Shown: positions 40,405 to 48,688, numbered from the stretch's first letter. The stretch is 48,688 bases of DNA from Hyphomicrobiales bacterium (GCA_028290405.1 JAQGJX010000101.1:1-48688), one strand, 5' to 3'. Numbers and translations: made by a program. The notes: a model not told the origin generated them from the letters alone.

Positions 40405-42003
40405 CTAGCGCCAGAACCGGCGCGCCTTGCGGTACGCGCGCCACGCGGCGCCAAGATCGTCGTCGGCCTTGCGGGCGCCATGGGCGCACCAGCCCAGCAC
40501 GGCCCCTGCGGCTCGCGCGGCCGCCGGCCCGGCGTCCTCCTCCAGCGCCGCGATGGTCTGCTGCGCGACGACCGAATCGTTGTAGGCGCCCAGCGCGTCC
40601 TGCAAGGCGCCGACCGTCTGGGCGAACCTCTTGGCCCCGCGGGAATCGTCGAACAGGCACGCGCAGAAATCGCCCGCGTAGCGCAAGTTCTTGAGCGCGA
40701 TGCGCACGTCGTGGCGCTGCTCGGGCGCGAGGTCCACGAGCCCCTTGCCGCGCTTGCGGGCGCGCCGGTCCAGCCTGTCCAGCGCCTCGCAGCCGAAGCG
40801 GCGCGCGCTTTCGCCCAATTGAGCGAGGTCCGGTGCGCTGAGCCCGTTGCGCCAGCCCCGGCTCGCCACGAAGGCCTGCAGATGCAGCACGAAGCGGGAC
40901 GTGGCGGGATCGTCCATAAGGTCGCGCGCGCGTCCGTAGGCGTCCGCCTGGCGGGCCGCGGCGGCGCCCAGCAGCGCGTCGAAACTCGCGTCCCGCGGCA
41001 GCGCGGTGAGCGGGCCGTCCTCCACCAGGGACTGGAACACGTCGAGCTCGCGCGCCGGCCCGAGGGCGCTGGCGATGCGCTTGGCTTCGGCGCGGAACGG
41101 CTCGAAGCCTCCGCCCGGCCAGGCTCGCTCGAACAGCGCCAGCCCTGATCGCAGGCGGCGCAGCGCGACGCGTATCTGGTGGACGGATTCGGGCGCCCGG
41201 GAGTCGCGCAGCGCGGGCCAATTGCCCAGAAACTGCCGCAGCGTGGCGTCCACGACCGCACCCGCCATGTCCTCCCCCGTCGCCCCTGGGGCCAACGAGG
41301 GATGGATGGCGCGGACCGTCGCGGGCCGCTCGTCGCGAGCGAGACGATACCCGCGGGCGGACTTCGCCTCTGGGGAGATCCACAGGCCGGCGTCCGTGAG
41401 CCGCGCCGCCAGGTTGAAGAGGCCGGCGGGCGACCCGCCCTTCAGCTCAAGCTCGCATTCGTGCAGAGGCATGCGGCGGTCGCCGGCGACGATCTCGCCT
41501 TCGTCCAGCGCGACCTCCACGGCGCCGCCGCCCGCAAGCGCAAGGGTCCCGATGCGGCGCTTCACGCGGGTCTCGAAGCGCGGCGCCAACGCGCCCTCGC
41601 CGAGCGCCTCGCGCACCATCAGCTCGCACGCCAATCCAAGCCGCCCCACGGCACCAAGGACGTCGGCGGGCTCTCCGGGGAGTTTCGCCTCGGCTTCGCC
41701 GCGCGAAAAAAGGCCCTCGGAGCCGGCCGCACCCTCAGGGATCCACTTGAGCGTCAGCACGAGCCGGGCGCCGTTGCGCCGCACCCGCAGCGCCATGCCG
41801 GCGCGCTCAAGAGCGTCGTCGGGCGTATCGAAATAGGTGGTGACGAGGCGCTGCGCGCGTGGACGCGCCACGATCCCCGCGAGCGCCTCATGGGCGAACA
41901 CGGCCGCAAGGACCCCCGGCGGCCCCTCGAGCTTCACCTCGATCTCGCGCCCGCTTCGCCCCGCAAGGCTCTGGTCGTCCGCCGGCGCCGCCACATCGTT
42001 CAT
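40405..42003 (-). CDS. CYTH and CHAD domain protein
   Basis: A 532-residue two-domain protein. The N-terminal CYTH domain begins with the hallmark EIEVKLEG and continues LVTTYFDTPDDALERAGMALRVRR, LTLKW and CELELKGG. The C-terminal CHAD domain shows SVHQIRVALRRLRSGLALF, LGPARELDVF and the second helical repeat HDVRIALKNLRYAGDF. CYTH enzymes act on triphosphates (tripolyphosphate, thiamine triphosphate), and CHAD domains bind polyphosphate. A polyphosphate-related role is therefore likely. ATG at 42003 is preferred; TTG at 42021 is an alternative. Confidence 0.88.
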   Translation of the reverse strand: MNDVAAPADDQSLAGRSGREIEVKLEGPPGVLAAVFAHEALAGIVARPRAQRLVTTYFDTPDDALERAGMALRVRRNGARLVLTLKWIPEGAAGSEGLFSRGEAEAKLPGEPADVLGAVGRLGLACELMVREALGEGALAPRFETRVKRRIGTLALAGGGAVEVALDEGEIVAGDRRMPLHECELELKGGSPAGLFNLAARLTDAGLWISPEAKSARGYRLARDERPATVRAIHPSLAPGATGEDMAGAVVDATLRQFLGNWPALRDSRAPESVHQIRVALRRLRSGLALFERAWPGGGFEPFRAEAKRIASALGPARELDVFQSLVEDGPLTALPRDASFDALLGAAAARQADAYGRARDLMDDPATSRFVLHLQAFVASRGWRNGLSAPDLAQLGESARRFGCEALDRLDRRARKRGKGLVDLAPEQRHDVRIALKNLRYAGDFCACLFDDSRGAKRFAQTVGALQDALGAYNDSVVAQQTIAALEEDAGPAAARAAGAVLGWCAHGARKADDDLGAAWRAYRKARRFWR

Positions 42004-42067
42004 GAAACCGTCCAATTGCAAGACGATGACCGCCTATACCAGAATTGCGACAATCGCGCTTCGCCCG

Positions 42068-42892
42068 TCATGGCCCCTTGCGGCGCACGGCCTTGACCCG
42101 TTTGCCCCGATGGGCCTCCACGCGAAGAAAACGCGGCTTGCGCTTTTTCTCCAGCGCCACCGCCGTCAGCACCCCTGTCGTCACCGCCCCGGTGTCGATC
42201 CCGATGCGCCCGCGCGCCACCACGGGCGCGCCGTTCGAGGGCACGTGGCCGTGCACCACCGTGAACGGCAGCCGCGCGGCGCCGCTCTGGAACCGCTTGC
42301 GGATGGTCAGCAGCTTTTCGGGCGCCTGCGCCTCCATGGGCTTGCCGGGCTCTACGCCCGCATGGACGAAGAGCCAGCCCGCGCGCCGGTACGTCAGCGG
42401 CAGGCGCGCGATGAACTCAAGATGGTCCGGCGGCAGGGCGGCGCGCGCGCTCTCAAGGCTCATGCGGTTGGCGGGCACGCCATAGGAGCGCAGCGTCTCG
42501 ACGCCGCCCTTGGCGAGAAAGCGCTGGAAGGCCGCGCTGTCCTGCAACCCCTCCAGCAAGGACTGTTCGTGGTTGCCGCGCAGCACGATCCATCGGTCGC
42601 CCGGGCGCCGGGGCCCCGCCAGCAACCGTTCCACCACGCGCCGGCTCGCCGGGCCCCGGTTGATGAGGTCGCCAAGGAACACCAGCGTGGCGGGCTGGCC
42701 GATCTCCTCCGCGTCGCTCTCGATGCAGGCGATCAACGCGTCCATAAGGTCGGCCATGCCGTGCACGTCGCCGATGGCGTAGAGCAGCGAGCGATCCTTG
42801 GGGGCCGCCGCAAGATGCAGGGGCGCGGCGCCCTCGTCCGCCGGGGACGGGCGCGAGCCTGCTTCAGATGCATCCTGGGGCGCGGCCTTCAT
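42068..42892 (-). CDS. Metallophosphoesterase (Ser/Thr phosphatase or ApaH-like)
   Basis: A 274-residue calcineurin-like phosphoesterase. Metal motifs are visible in order: YAIGDVHG, FLGDLINRGP, LRGNHEQSL, FVHAGVEPG and VHGHVPSNG. These match bacterial PPP-type phosphatases that dephosphorylate proteins or cut dinucleoside polyphosphates. ATG at 42892 with GGAGCGAG upstream is preferred to the ATG at 42991, which has no ribosome site. It lies 65 bases before the CYTH-CHAD gene on the same strand, a possible phosphate-metabolism pair. Confidence 0.88.
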   Translation of the reverse strand: MKAAPQDASEAGSRPSPADEGAAPLHLAAAPKDRSLLYAIGDVHGMADLMDALIACIESDAEEIGQPATLVFLGDLINRGPASRRVVERLLAGPRRPGDRWIVLRGNHEQSLLEGLQDSAAFQRFLAKGGVETLRSYGVPANRMSLESARAALPPDHLEFIARLPLTYRRAGWLFVHAGVEPGKPMEAQAPEKLLTIRKRFQSGAARLPFTVVHGHVPSNGAPVVARGRIGIDTGAVTTGVLTAVALEKKRKPRFLRVEAHRGKRVKAVRRKGP

Positions 42893-43032
42893 CGTCTCGC
42901 TCCGCGTCGCAACCGGCGTGCGCAGCGATAGCGCGTTCGCCCGCGCGGGGAAAGCGCGCCGCCCGTCGCCTTGCGCGCGCTGGCGTTTCATGGTCGAAAA
43001 GACGCAACAAAGATCGTCGATCCGGAGGAAAC

Positions 43033-44052
43033 ATGTCCCGCGCCAGCACTCTTCGCCTCGCAGCCTGTGTGGCGGCCGCGCTGGCGGCGCCGCTTTCCGC
43101 CAGCGCCGATCCGGTCGAGGACTTCTACAAGGGCAAGAACGTCAACTTCCTCGTGGGCGTCAGCGCCGGCGGCGGATACGACCTGCACCTGCGGCTCGTG
43201 GCGCGCCACATGGTCAAGTACATCCCCGGCCGCCCCACGCCCATTCCCCAGAACATGACGGGCGCCACGGGCCTCGTGATGGCCAATTACATGTTCAAGG
43301 TCGGCCCCAAGGACGGCACCGTCGTGGGCCTCATCCAGAACGGGCTGCCGACCTATCAGGCCGTCGGCAAGGAGGGCGTGCAGTTCGACGCGCGCGAGCT
43401 GCAATGGATCGGGTCCCTGGCGGCCACCGTCGAGACCATGCTGGCATGGCGCGCAAGCGGCGTCGCCAGCATCGAAGACCTGAAGAAACGCGAAGTGATC
43501 GCAGGGTCCAACGGGGCGTCGGGCATCACCTACATGTACCCGCTGATGATGAACGAGATGCTGGGCACGAGGTTCAAGATGGTGACCGGCTATCCGGGCT
43601 CGGGCGCGCTCAACCTCGCCATCGAGCGCGGCGAGGTGGAGGCGCGCAACAATTCCTGGTCGAGCATCAAGTCCAGCAAGCCGGACTGGCTGCGCGACGG
43701 CAAGATCAACGTGCTGGTCTATTCAGGCCCCAAGCAGGACGACCTGCCGGGCGTGCCCCATCTCGACGATCTCATCACCGACCCGGAAAACAGGCAGGTG
43801 GCCCGCGTGGTGACCGCCGGCAACCGCCTCGGCCACCCGTTCGCGGTCGCTCCGGGCGTTCCCATGGAGCGGGTGGAGGCGCTGCGCGCGGCCTTCGTGA
43901 AGATGATGGACGATCCGGAGTTCCGCAAGGAAGCGGCGGCGGTCGACATCGACCTGCAACCGGTGAGCCCCGCGGAGCTGAAGAAGACCATCGACGACCT
44001 CTTCGCCGTGCCCGACCACCTGAAGCAGCGGGCGCGCAAGTATTTCAACTAG
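43033..44052 (+). CDS. TctC/Bug-family periplasmic substrate-binding protein
   Basis: A 339-residue Bug receptor, the fourth in the window. Signal LRLAACVAAALAAPLSASADP leads to VEDFYKGKNVNFLVGVSAGGGYDLHLRLVARHMVKYIPG, QNMTGATGLVMANYMF and VTGYPGSGALNLAIERGEVEARNN. It resembles the receptor at 22482 more than the Tat-type one at 9194. ATG at 43033 follows CGGAGGAAAC. The UbiD-type decarboxylase gene begins 275 bases downstream on the same strand; the receptor may supply the aromatic acid that enzyme uses. TctAB subunits are absent. Confidence 0.9.
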   Translation: MSRASTLRLAACVAAALAAPLSASADPVEDFYKGKNVNFLVGVSAGGGYDLHLRLVARHMVKYIPGRPTPIPQNMTGATGLVMANYMFKVGPKDGTVVGLIQNGLPTYQAVGKEGVQFDARELQWIGSLAATVETMLAWRASGVASIEDLKKREVIAGSNGASGITYMYPLMMNEMLGTRFKMVTGYPGSGALNLAIERGEVEARNNSWSSIKSSKPDWLRDGKINVLVYSGPKQDDLPGVPHLDDLITDPENRQVARVVTAGNRLGHPFAVAPGVPMERVEALRAAFVKMMDDPEFRKEAAAVDIDLQPVSPAELKKTIDDLFAVPDHLKQRARKYFN

Positions 44053-44085
44053 GGCGCGCTTTATTTTCGAAGCACGAAGCGCCCT
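44051..44085 (+). terminator. Imperfect hairpin after Bug receptor gene
   Basis: AGGGCG(CG)CTT pairs with AAGCGCCCT, a 9-bp stem with a two-base bulge, overlapping the stop codon of the receptor gene. No T-run follows, so termination is only likely from position. The remaining gap to 44327 holds a TCCTCG/CGAGGA hairpin resembling a dispersed intergenic repeat and no gene that I can support. Confidence 0.35.
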
Positions 44086-44141
44086 GGGGGTCGCGCCGGG
44101 GACAGCCGAGTAAGGCCGCGGGGTCGATCGCGGCCCGCAAT

Positions 44142-44166
44142 GGGTCCTCGCCATCCGAGGATGACG
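44142..44166. repeat. Possible dispersed intergenic repeat
   Basis: GGTCCTCGCCATCCGAGGATGACG contains a TCCTCG/CGAGGA hairpin around CCATC. From memory, similar CATCCTCGG-rich palindromes are scattered between genes in several Hyphomicrobiales. I see only one copy in the window, so a repeat family is a guess. Confidence 0.25.
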
Positions 44167-44327
44167 GCGGAGAGAGCCGCGGACGCCCCGGGAAAGTGGC
44201 CGGGCCGGCCTGGGGTCAGTCCGCCATGACGGCTGACGCACGCGTCCCAATCGCTTTTCACGCTGGCGTCGTCATGGCATAGACCACCCATGACCGGGCG
44301 CGGACGCCCGCACAGGGAGAAAGCGCC

Positions 44328-45884
44328 ATGGACGACAACAGCCCCAACACAGTGAAGGGCCCCATCCAGGATCTGCGCGAATGGCTCGCGCGCATGGACG
44401 AGATCGGCGAGCTCGTGCGCATCGACGCGCCCGTGGACCGCGACGAGGAGATGAGCGCGGTCTCGTATCTGCTCGCCAAGCAAAAGCCCTCCCCGGCGGC
44501 CCTGTTCACCAACGTGGTGGGCTTCGAGAAGAACCCCATCGGGGCGCGCCAGCTCTGGTCGCCTTTCGGGCCCAGCGTGCGGCGCATCGCGGTGTCGCTG
44601 GAGGAAGATCCCGACACCCCGACGGTGGAGCTCATCCGCCGCACCAAGGACAAGCTGAAACAGCGCACGCTGCCCCGCGAAGTGGAGCAGAAGGACGCGC
44701 CGATCTACGAGAATTCGCTCTACGGCGACGACATCGACCTTGACCTTCTGCCGATCCCCAAGCACTGGCCGCGCGACGGCGGCCGGTACGCCGGCACCTG
44801 CGACGCGGTCATCACCAAGGATCCGGTGACGGGCTATTTCAACATCGGCACCTACCGGATGATGCAGCAGGGCAAGAAGCACTGCGGCCTGTATCTCTCG
44901 CCCGGCAAGGACGCGCGCCTGCATATCCAGAAGGCGTGGGAGCGCGGCGAGTCGCTGGAGGTCGCGGCGGCGTGGGGCATCGACCCGCTGTTCATGCTGG
45001 TCGGCTCGCAGAGCTTCCCCAAGACGGTGTCGGAGTATGAATACGCCGGCGGCATCAAGGGCGAGCCGATTCCCGTGGTGCGCGGCAAGACCACCCAGAT
45101 GCTCATTCCCGCCAACGCGGAGCTGGTGATCGAAGGCGTCATCCGCCCCAACGCGCTGGCCCCAGAAGGCCCGTTCGGCGAGTTCACCGGCTATTACGGC
45201 AAGCCGGAGGACGCCTGTCCGCTGGTGGAGATCACCGCCATCCACTACCGCACCAATCCCATCCTCACCAACGCGCTGATGGCCGATTATCCCTCCTGCG
45301 AGCAGAGCGGGTTCTTCTCGATCCTGCGCGCGGCGAAGATCTGGGACGATTTCGACAAGCTCGGCGTGCTGGGAATCACGGGGGTCTACTCGCATCCGGC
45401 GGCCGCGGGCGGCTTCGGCATGACGATCATCTCCCTGCAGCAGCGCTATGCGGGCCACGCCGCGCAGGCGCTGGCGCTGGCGGCGAACGTGCCGGGCGGC
45501 GCCTACTACACCAAGTTCATCATCGCGGTGGACGAGGACGTGGACCCCACCGACATGGACCAGGTGCTGTGGGCCATGGGCAGCCGCTGCAACCCCATCG
45601 ACGACATGGACATCCTGCGCAACACGTGGAGCACGCCGCTCGACCCTTCGCAGAACCCGCCCGAGAAGCGCCCCTACGGCTCCAAGGTGCTCATCAACGC
45701 CTGCAAGGACCACCGCTACCTGCCGGTGTTCTCGGCGCGCACGACGCTGCGCCAGTCCACCTACGAGAAGGTGGCGGCCCGCTGGGAGGAGCTCGGCCTG
45801 CCCGGCAAGGCCCCGAGCGTGCGGGCGTTCGAAACCGAAGCGACGGCGTTCACCTACGGCGAAGAAGGCCAGAAGACGAAGTGA
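44328..45884 (+). CDS. UbiD-family decarboxylase
   Basis: A 518-residue UbiD-type (de)carboxylase, which uses prenylated FMN to remove or add a carboxylate on aromatic or unsaturated acids. Conserved blocks: DLREWLARMDEIGELVRIDAPVD, DLLPIPKHWPRDGGRYAG, GYFNIGTYRMMQQGKKHCGLYLSPG and, at the active site, IPANAELVIEGVI and PEGPFGEFTGYYG, which supply the E-R-E residues. ATG is preceded by GGGAGAAAGCGCC. A prenyl-transferase UbiX gene is not in the window. The upstream Bug receptor could feed it, but the 275-base gap argues against one transcript. Confidence 0.93.
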   Translation: MDDNSPNTVKGPIQDLREWLARMDEIGELVRIDAPVDRDEEMSAVSYLLAKQKPSPAALFTNVVGFEKNPIGARQLWSPFGPSVRRIAVSLEEDPDTPTVELIRRTKDKLKQRTLPREVEQKDAPIYENSLYGDDIDLDLLPIPKHWPRDGGRYAGTCDAVITKDPVTGYFNIGTYRMMQQGKKHCGLYLSPGKDARLHIQKAWERGESLEVAAAWGIDPLFMLVGSQSFPKTVSEYEYAGGIKGEPIPVVRGKTTQMLIPANAELVIEGVIRPNALAPEGPFGEFTGYYGKPEDACPLVEITAIHYRTNPILTNALMADYPSCEQSGFFSILRAAKIWDDFDKLGVLGITGVYSHPAAAGGFGMTIISLQQRYAGHAAQALALAANVPGGAYYTKFIIAVDEDVDPTDMDQVLWAMGSRCNPIDDMDILRNTWSTPLDPSQNPPEKRPYGSKVLINACKDHRYLPVFSARTTLRQSTYEKVAARWEELGLPGKAPSVRAFETEATAFTYGEEGQKTK

Positions 45885-45895
45885 CGCGGCGACGG

Positions 45896-45928
45896 CGCGC
45901 CCTTTTCCCAGTGCGGGACAAGGGCGCG
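45896..45928. terminator. Hairpin between convergent ubiD-type and LLM genes
   Basis: CGCGCCCTT (45896-45904) pairs perfectly with AAGGGCGCG (45920-45928) around 15 bases. It sits in the 54-base gap where the ubiD-type and flavin oxidoreductase genes converge, a natural place for a two-way terminator. T-runs are short. Confidence 0.45.
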
Positions 45929-45938
45929 GCCTTCGTCT

Positions 45939-46982
45939 CTACATCTTCTCCACGTGCGGCAGCACTTCGCTGCGGAACAAAGACAGCGAGCGCAGCGCGT
46001 CCGGCAGGCTCATCGTGCCGAAGAACATGTAGGCGATGAGGTAATTGATCCCCAGCGCCTCCTTCTGGGCGGCGATCTTCTCCAGCACCGTGCGGGGCGA
46101 ACCGGCGATGATCGTGCCCTCGCGCACGCCCTCCTCGAAGGTGGCGGCGGCGGGGATGTTGAGGCGCTTCACCAGGTCGCTCTGCGCGTGCACGCGCAGC
46201 AGGTAGGTGAGGTTGGCGTGGTGGTGCTCGGAGGCCGGCTGCGCGATGCGCATCGCCTCCTCGTCGGTGTCGGCGATCACCAGTTGGCGGCTCACCCCGA
46301 TGGCCGCGCCGCCGGGGAATTCCGCCTTCGGCTGCGCCGCGCCGCCGCGCTTCTCCAGCGCCGCCTTGAAGGCCGCGATGTTCGCGCGCGCCCGCGTGGT
46401 CGGGCCGTTGGTGGCGAAGTGCATGCCCTGCTCGCCAGCCCACGTTGACCCGACCTCGTTGGAGGACGGATACCAGAACGCGGGACCGGGACGCTGCAGC
46501 GGACGCAGCGGCATCGGCACGTCCTTGTAGCTGTAGAGATCGCTCTCGTACGTGAACTTGTCGCTGCCCAGCGCCGCCGTCAGGCAGCGGAACGCGTCCT
46601 CGAAGATGACGCGCGAGTCTTCGTGCTTCACCTTATGGTAGCCAAGCTCGAACGGCGACACGCCGCGCCCGATGCCGATTTCAAGGCGGCCCCGGCTCAT
46701 GTGGTCGAGCATGCAGATTTCTTCCGCCAGCCGCAGCGGCGAATACAGCGGCAGCAGGTAGCCCAGCGGACCCATGCGCATGCGCTTGGTGGCGCGCGCG
46801 ATGGCGCCCAGGTACACGCCCGGCGCCGGCACCATGTTCAGCGGCGAGGCGTGATGTTCGGCGATGTGCAGGCAGTACATGCCGGCTTCGTCGGCGGCCT
46901 GCGCGAATTCGATGCGCTCGTCGAGTTGCGTCGCGAAGGGGCGGTCCGAGCGGTCGACGTGATCGAAAAGTCCGACTTTCAT
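45939..46982 (-). CDS. LLM-class flavin-dependent oxidoreductase
   Basis: A 347-residue luciferase-like monooxygenase. The TIM-barrel hallmarks are EFAQAADEAGMYCLHIAEHHASPLNMVPAPGVYLGAIARATKRMRMGPLGYLLPLYSPLRLAEEICMLDHMSRGRLEIGIGRG in its usual order, then GSPRTVLEKI near the C-terminus. These enzymes use reduced FMN from a partner reductase to oxidise varied substrates. No reductase is adjacent. The gene is convergent with the ubiD-type gene. A joint catabolic role is possible, but not shown by the sequence. Confidence 0.9.
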   Translation of the reverse strand: MKVGLFDHVDRSDRPFATQLDERIEFAQAADEAGMYCLHIAEHHASPLNMVPAPGVYLGAIARATKRMRMGPLGYLLPLYSPLRLAEEICMLDHMSRGRLEIGIGRGVSPFELGYHKVKHEDSRVIFEDAFRCLTAALGSDKFTYESDLYSYKDVPMPLRPLQRPGPAFWYPSSNEVGSTWAGEQGMHFATNGPTTRARANIAAFKAALEKRGGAAQPKAEFPGGAAIGVSRQLVIADTDEEAMRIAQPASEHHHANLTYLLRVHAQSDLVKRLNIPAAATFEEGVREGTIIAGSPRTVLEKIAAQKEALGINYLIAYMFFGTMSLPDALRSLSLFRSEVLPHVEKM

Positions 46983-47056
46983 GTTTCCTCACAGACAGCG
47001 TCGCCGGGCGGCGATCTCATGTTTCCTGATAAGCTTATACGCCAGCGCCGCAGCGG

Positions 47057-47671
47057 TCACCAATGGCTATCGTTCGCCTCGTCGCTTTTCAGTTCGTGCC
47101 TGAGCAGCAGCGGCACCTGCGCGAGGGCGAAGACGATGGTCAGCGGCATGATGCCGAAAGCCTTGAACGACACCCAGAAGTCCGTCGTCTGCGTGCGCCA
47201 CACCACTTCGTTCACCGCCGCGAGCACGAAGAAGAACAGGCCCCAACGCAGGGTGAGCTTGCGCCACCCCTCCTCGGTGAGCCGCATCACGCTGTCGAGC
47301 ACCACGGGCAGCAGCGGCTTGCCGAAGGCCAGCGCGCCCAGCAGCACCGTGCCGAACAGCGCGTTGACGATGGTGGGCTTGAGCTTGATGAAAAGCTCGT
47401 CCTGGAAAAAGAACGTCAGGGCGCCGAACACCACCACCGCCACGCAGGTCACCACCGGCATGACCGGCAGGTGGCGCGTGAGTATCCACGAGGCGATCAG
47501 CGCCGCCACCACGCAGGCCATCAGCACGCCAGTGGCGGGGAAGATGCCGAACTTGTAGTTGGTGAGGAAGAACGCCACCAGCGGGCCCATCTCGAGCACG
47601 AGCTTCAACATCGGGTTCTGCTTCGGGCGAGGGCTTCTTGCGCTGGGGCCGGCGCCGTTGTCGGTGGTCAT
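47057..47671 (-). CDS. ispZ: Inner-membrane septation protein (IspZ/YciB)
   Basis: A 204-residue IspZ/YciB-family membrane protein with five or so hydrophobic segments. Family marks: MLKLVLEMGPLVAFFLTNYKFGIFPATGVLM, FGALTFFFQDELFIKLKPTIVNALFG and WRKLTLRWGLFFFVLAAVNEVVWRTQTTDFWVSFKAFGIMPLT. It is linked to septation and envelope integrity. ATG at 47671 follows GGGAGAGACC. It begins 17 bases after ftsY on the same strand, the classic alphaproteobacterial pairing. Confidence 0.94.
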   Translation of the reverse strand: MTTDNGAGPSARSPRPKQNPMLKLVLEMGPLVAFFLTNYKFGIFPATGVLMACVVAALIASWILTRHLPVMPVVTCVAVVVFGALTFFFQDELFIKLKPTIVNALFGTVLLGALAFGKPLLPVVLDSVMRLTEEGWRKLTLRWGLFFFVLAAVNEVVWRTQTTDFWVSFKAFGIMPLTIVFALAQVPLLLRHELKSDEANDSHW

Positions 47672-47688
47672 GGTCTCTCCCTTGAACC

Positions 47689-48688
47689 TCAAGCGTCCAG
47701 CCCGGCGATGGCGCGGGCGAAATCCCTCGCCTCGAACGGCTCCAGATCGTCTACGCCTTCGCCCACGCCGATGAAATGCACCGGCAGGCCGTATTTCTCG
47801 GCGATCGCCACGAGGATGCCGCCGCGCGCCGTGCCGTCGAGCTTCGTCATCACCAGACCGGTGACGCCCGCCACGCGGCCGAAGATCTCCACCTGCGAGA
47901 GCGCGTTCTGCCCCACGGTGGCGTCGATCACCAGCAGCACCGCATGGGGGGCGGCGGCGTCCACCTTGCGCATCACGCGCACGATCTTCTCCAGCTCGGC
48001 CATCAGCTCCGTGCGGTTCTGCAGCCGCCCGGCGGTGTCCATGATGAGCACGTCGGTCCCGTCCTCGCGGGCCTCCTGGATGGCGTCGAACGCCAGCCCG
48101 GCGGCGTCCGCCCCCTGCCCGCGCGCCACCACGGGCGCGCCGATGCGCTCGCCCCAGATCTGCAATTGCGACACCGCCGCGGCGCGGAACGTGTCGCCCG
48201 CCGCCAGCGTCACCCGGCGGCCCTCGCGCGTGAGCTTGGAGGCGAGCTTGCCGATGGTCGTCGTCTTGCCCGAACCGTTGACGCCCACCACGAGAATCAC
48301 GAACGGCTTGCGGCTCGCGTCGATCTCCAGCGGGCGCGCGACGGGCGCCAGCGCCTTCTCGACCTCCTGCGCCAGGATGGCCGTGACCTCGGCGGGGTCG
48401 ATCGCCTTGTCGTACCGCCCCTTGCCGACCGCCTCGGCGATCCGGGTCGCCGTCACCACGCCGAGGTCGGCGCGGATCAGCACGTCCTCCAGCTCCTCAA
48501 GCGTGCCCGCGTCGAGCTTGCGCTTGGTGAAAATGTCCGAAATGCCCTGCCCGATGGACGACGACGAGCGCGCCAGCCCGTCCTTCAGACGCCGCCACCA
48601 GGACGCCGGAGCGGCGGGCGGAACCTCGGGTTCTGCGGGGGCGGCCGGCGCGGGTTCGATGGAAACGGGCGGCTCCGCCTCCGGCGGC
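47689..48688 (-). CDS. ftsY: Signal recognition particle receptor FtsY (5' end outside window)
   Basis: The C-terminal 332 residues of FtsY; the frame remains open to the right edge, so the start is missing. A Pro/Ala/Glu-rich acidic N-terminal region (AEPEVPPAAPAS) is typical of FtsY. It is followed by the N domain WWRRLKDGLARSSSSIGQGISDIF and the G domain with GVNGSGKTTTIGKLA, GDTFRAAAVSQL, DTAGR and TKLDGTARGG. FtsY docks SRP-ribosome complexes at the membrane. Its partner ffh is in the same window. Confidence 0.97.
   Translation of the reverse strand, partial: PPEAEPPVSIEPAPAAPAEPEVPPAAPASWWRRLKDGLARSSSSIGQGISDIFTKRKLDAGTLEELEDVLIRADLGVVTATRIAEAVGKGRYDKAIDPAEVTAILAQEVEKALAPVARPLEIDASRKPFVILVVGVNGSGKTTTIGKLASKLTREGRRVTLAAGDTFRAAAVSQLQIWGERIGAPVVARGQGADAAGLAFDAIQEAREDGTDVLIMDTAGRLQNRTELMAELEKIVRVMRKVDAAAPHAVLLVIDATVGQNALSQVEIFGRVAGVTGLVMTKLDGTARGGILVAIAEKYGLPVHFIGVGEGVDDLEPFEARDFARAIAGLDA

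Noticed and set aside
38965-41148. 727-codon plus-strand frame
   Set aside because: Antisense to the FAD hydroxylase and CYTH-CHAD genes, both with clear motifs; Arg/His-rich shadow translation.

Overview
The window is a GC-rich chromosomal segment of an alphaproteobacterium, most likely Hyphomicrobiales (Rhizobiales). Three things point there. The first is the core gene content: minC-minD-minE, rsfS-rlmH-envC-like-ctpA-divergent polysaccharide deacetylase-rppH, hisE, rimM-rpsP-ffh and ftsY-ispZ. The second is a perfect CtrA-type box upstream of minC. The third is the abundance of orphan TctC/Bug-type periplasmic receptors. I cannot name the genus. I see no tRNA, rRNA, CRISPR array, insertion sequence, integrase or phage gene.

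Layout, left half. Bases 1-5.5 kb hold the 3' end of an unknown gene, a Bug receptor, a secreted low-complexity protein, a two-gene unit (an ABC-exporter-type membrane domain without ATPase plus a membrane-anchored TAXI-like receptor), DoxX and small proteins. Bases 5.6-14.1 kb carry chromate transporter chrA, a FemAB-like acyltransferase, a thioredoxin-reductase-like flavoprotein, a Tat-exported Bug receptor paired with an NTF2-like protein, a DUF2892 protein, a TerC protein with a long structured leader, a cysteine hydrolase and a lytic transglycosylase. Bases 14.3-17.9 kb contain minCDE, a PAP2 phosphatase and a receiver-only response regulator, followed at 18.0-19.3 kb by an erythromycin-esterase-like protein.

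The most distinctive region is the aromatic-catabolism island at 19.3-28.2 kb. Two operons converge on a hairpin at 22437-22466. The plus-strand operon encodes a VanA-type Rieske oxygenase, a class III extradiol dioxygenase and a TauD-type oxygenase. The minus-strand operon encodes Rieske dioxygenase alpha and beta subunits, a 4,5-dihydroxyphthalate-decarboxylase-like protein, a class II aldolase-type protein and a Bug receptor, with a divergent IclR regulator. Together these could import, dihydroxylate, decarboxylate and ring-cleave an aromatic carboxylate. No dihydrodiol dehydrogenase or electron-transfer reductase is present in the window.

Bases 28.3-38 kb are conserved housekeeping genes for ribosome maturation, cell-wall remodelling, RNA decay, histidine synthesis and the signal recognition particle. 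An array of 20-bp hairpin-forming repeats lies after ctpA. A brnT-brnA toxin-antitoxin remnant with a frameshifted toxin follows at 38.2-38.7 kb. Bases 38.7-47 kb return to accessory metabolism: an FAD aromatic hydroxylase, a CYTH-CHAD protein, a metallophosphatase, a fourth Bug receptor, a UbiD decarboxylase and a luciferase-like flavin oxidoreductase. The window ends in ispZ and a truncated ftsY, both read leftward.

The best candidates for something under-described are the phthalate-like island (19.3-28.2 kb), the ATPase-less ABC membrane protein/TAXI receptor pair (2.3-4.6 kb), the structured terC leader (12.07-12.30 kb) and the repeat array after ctpA.
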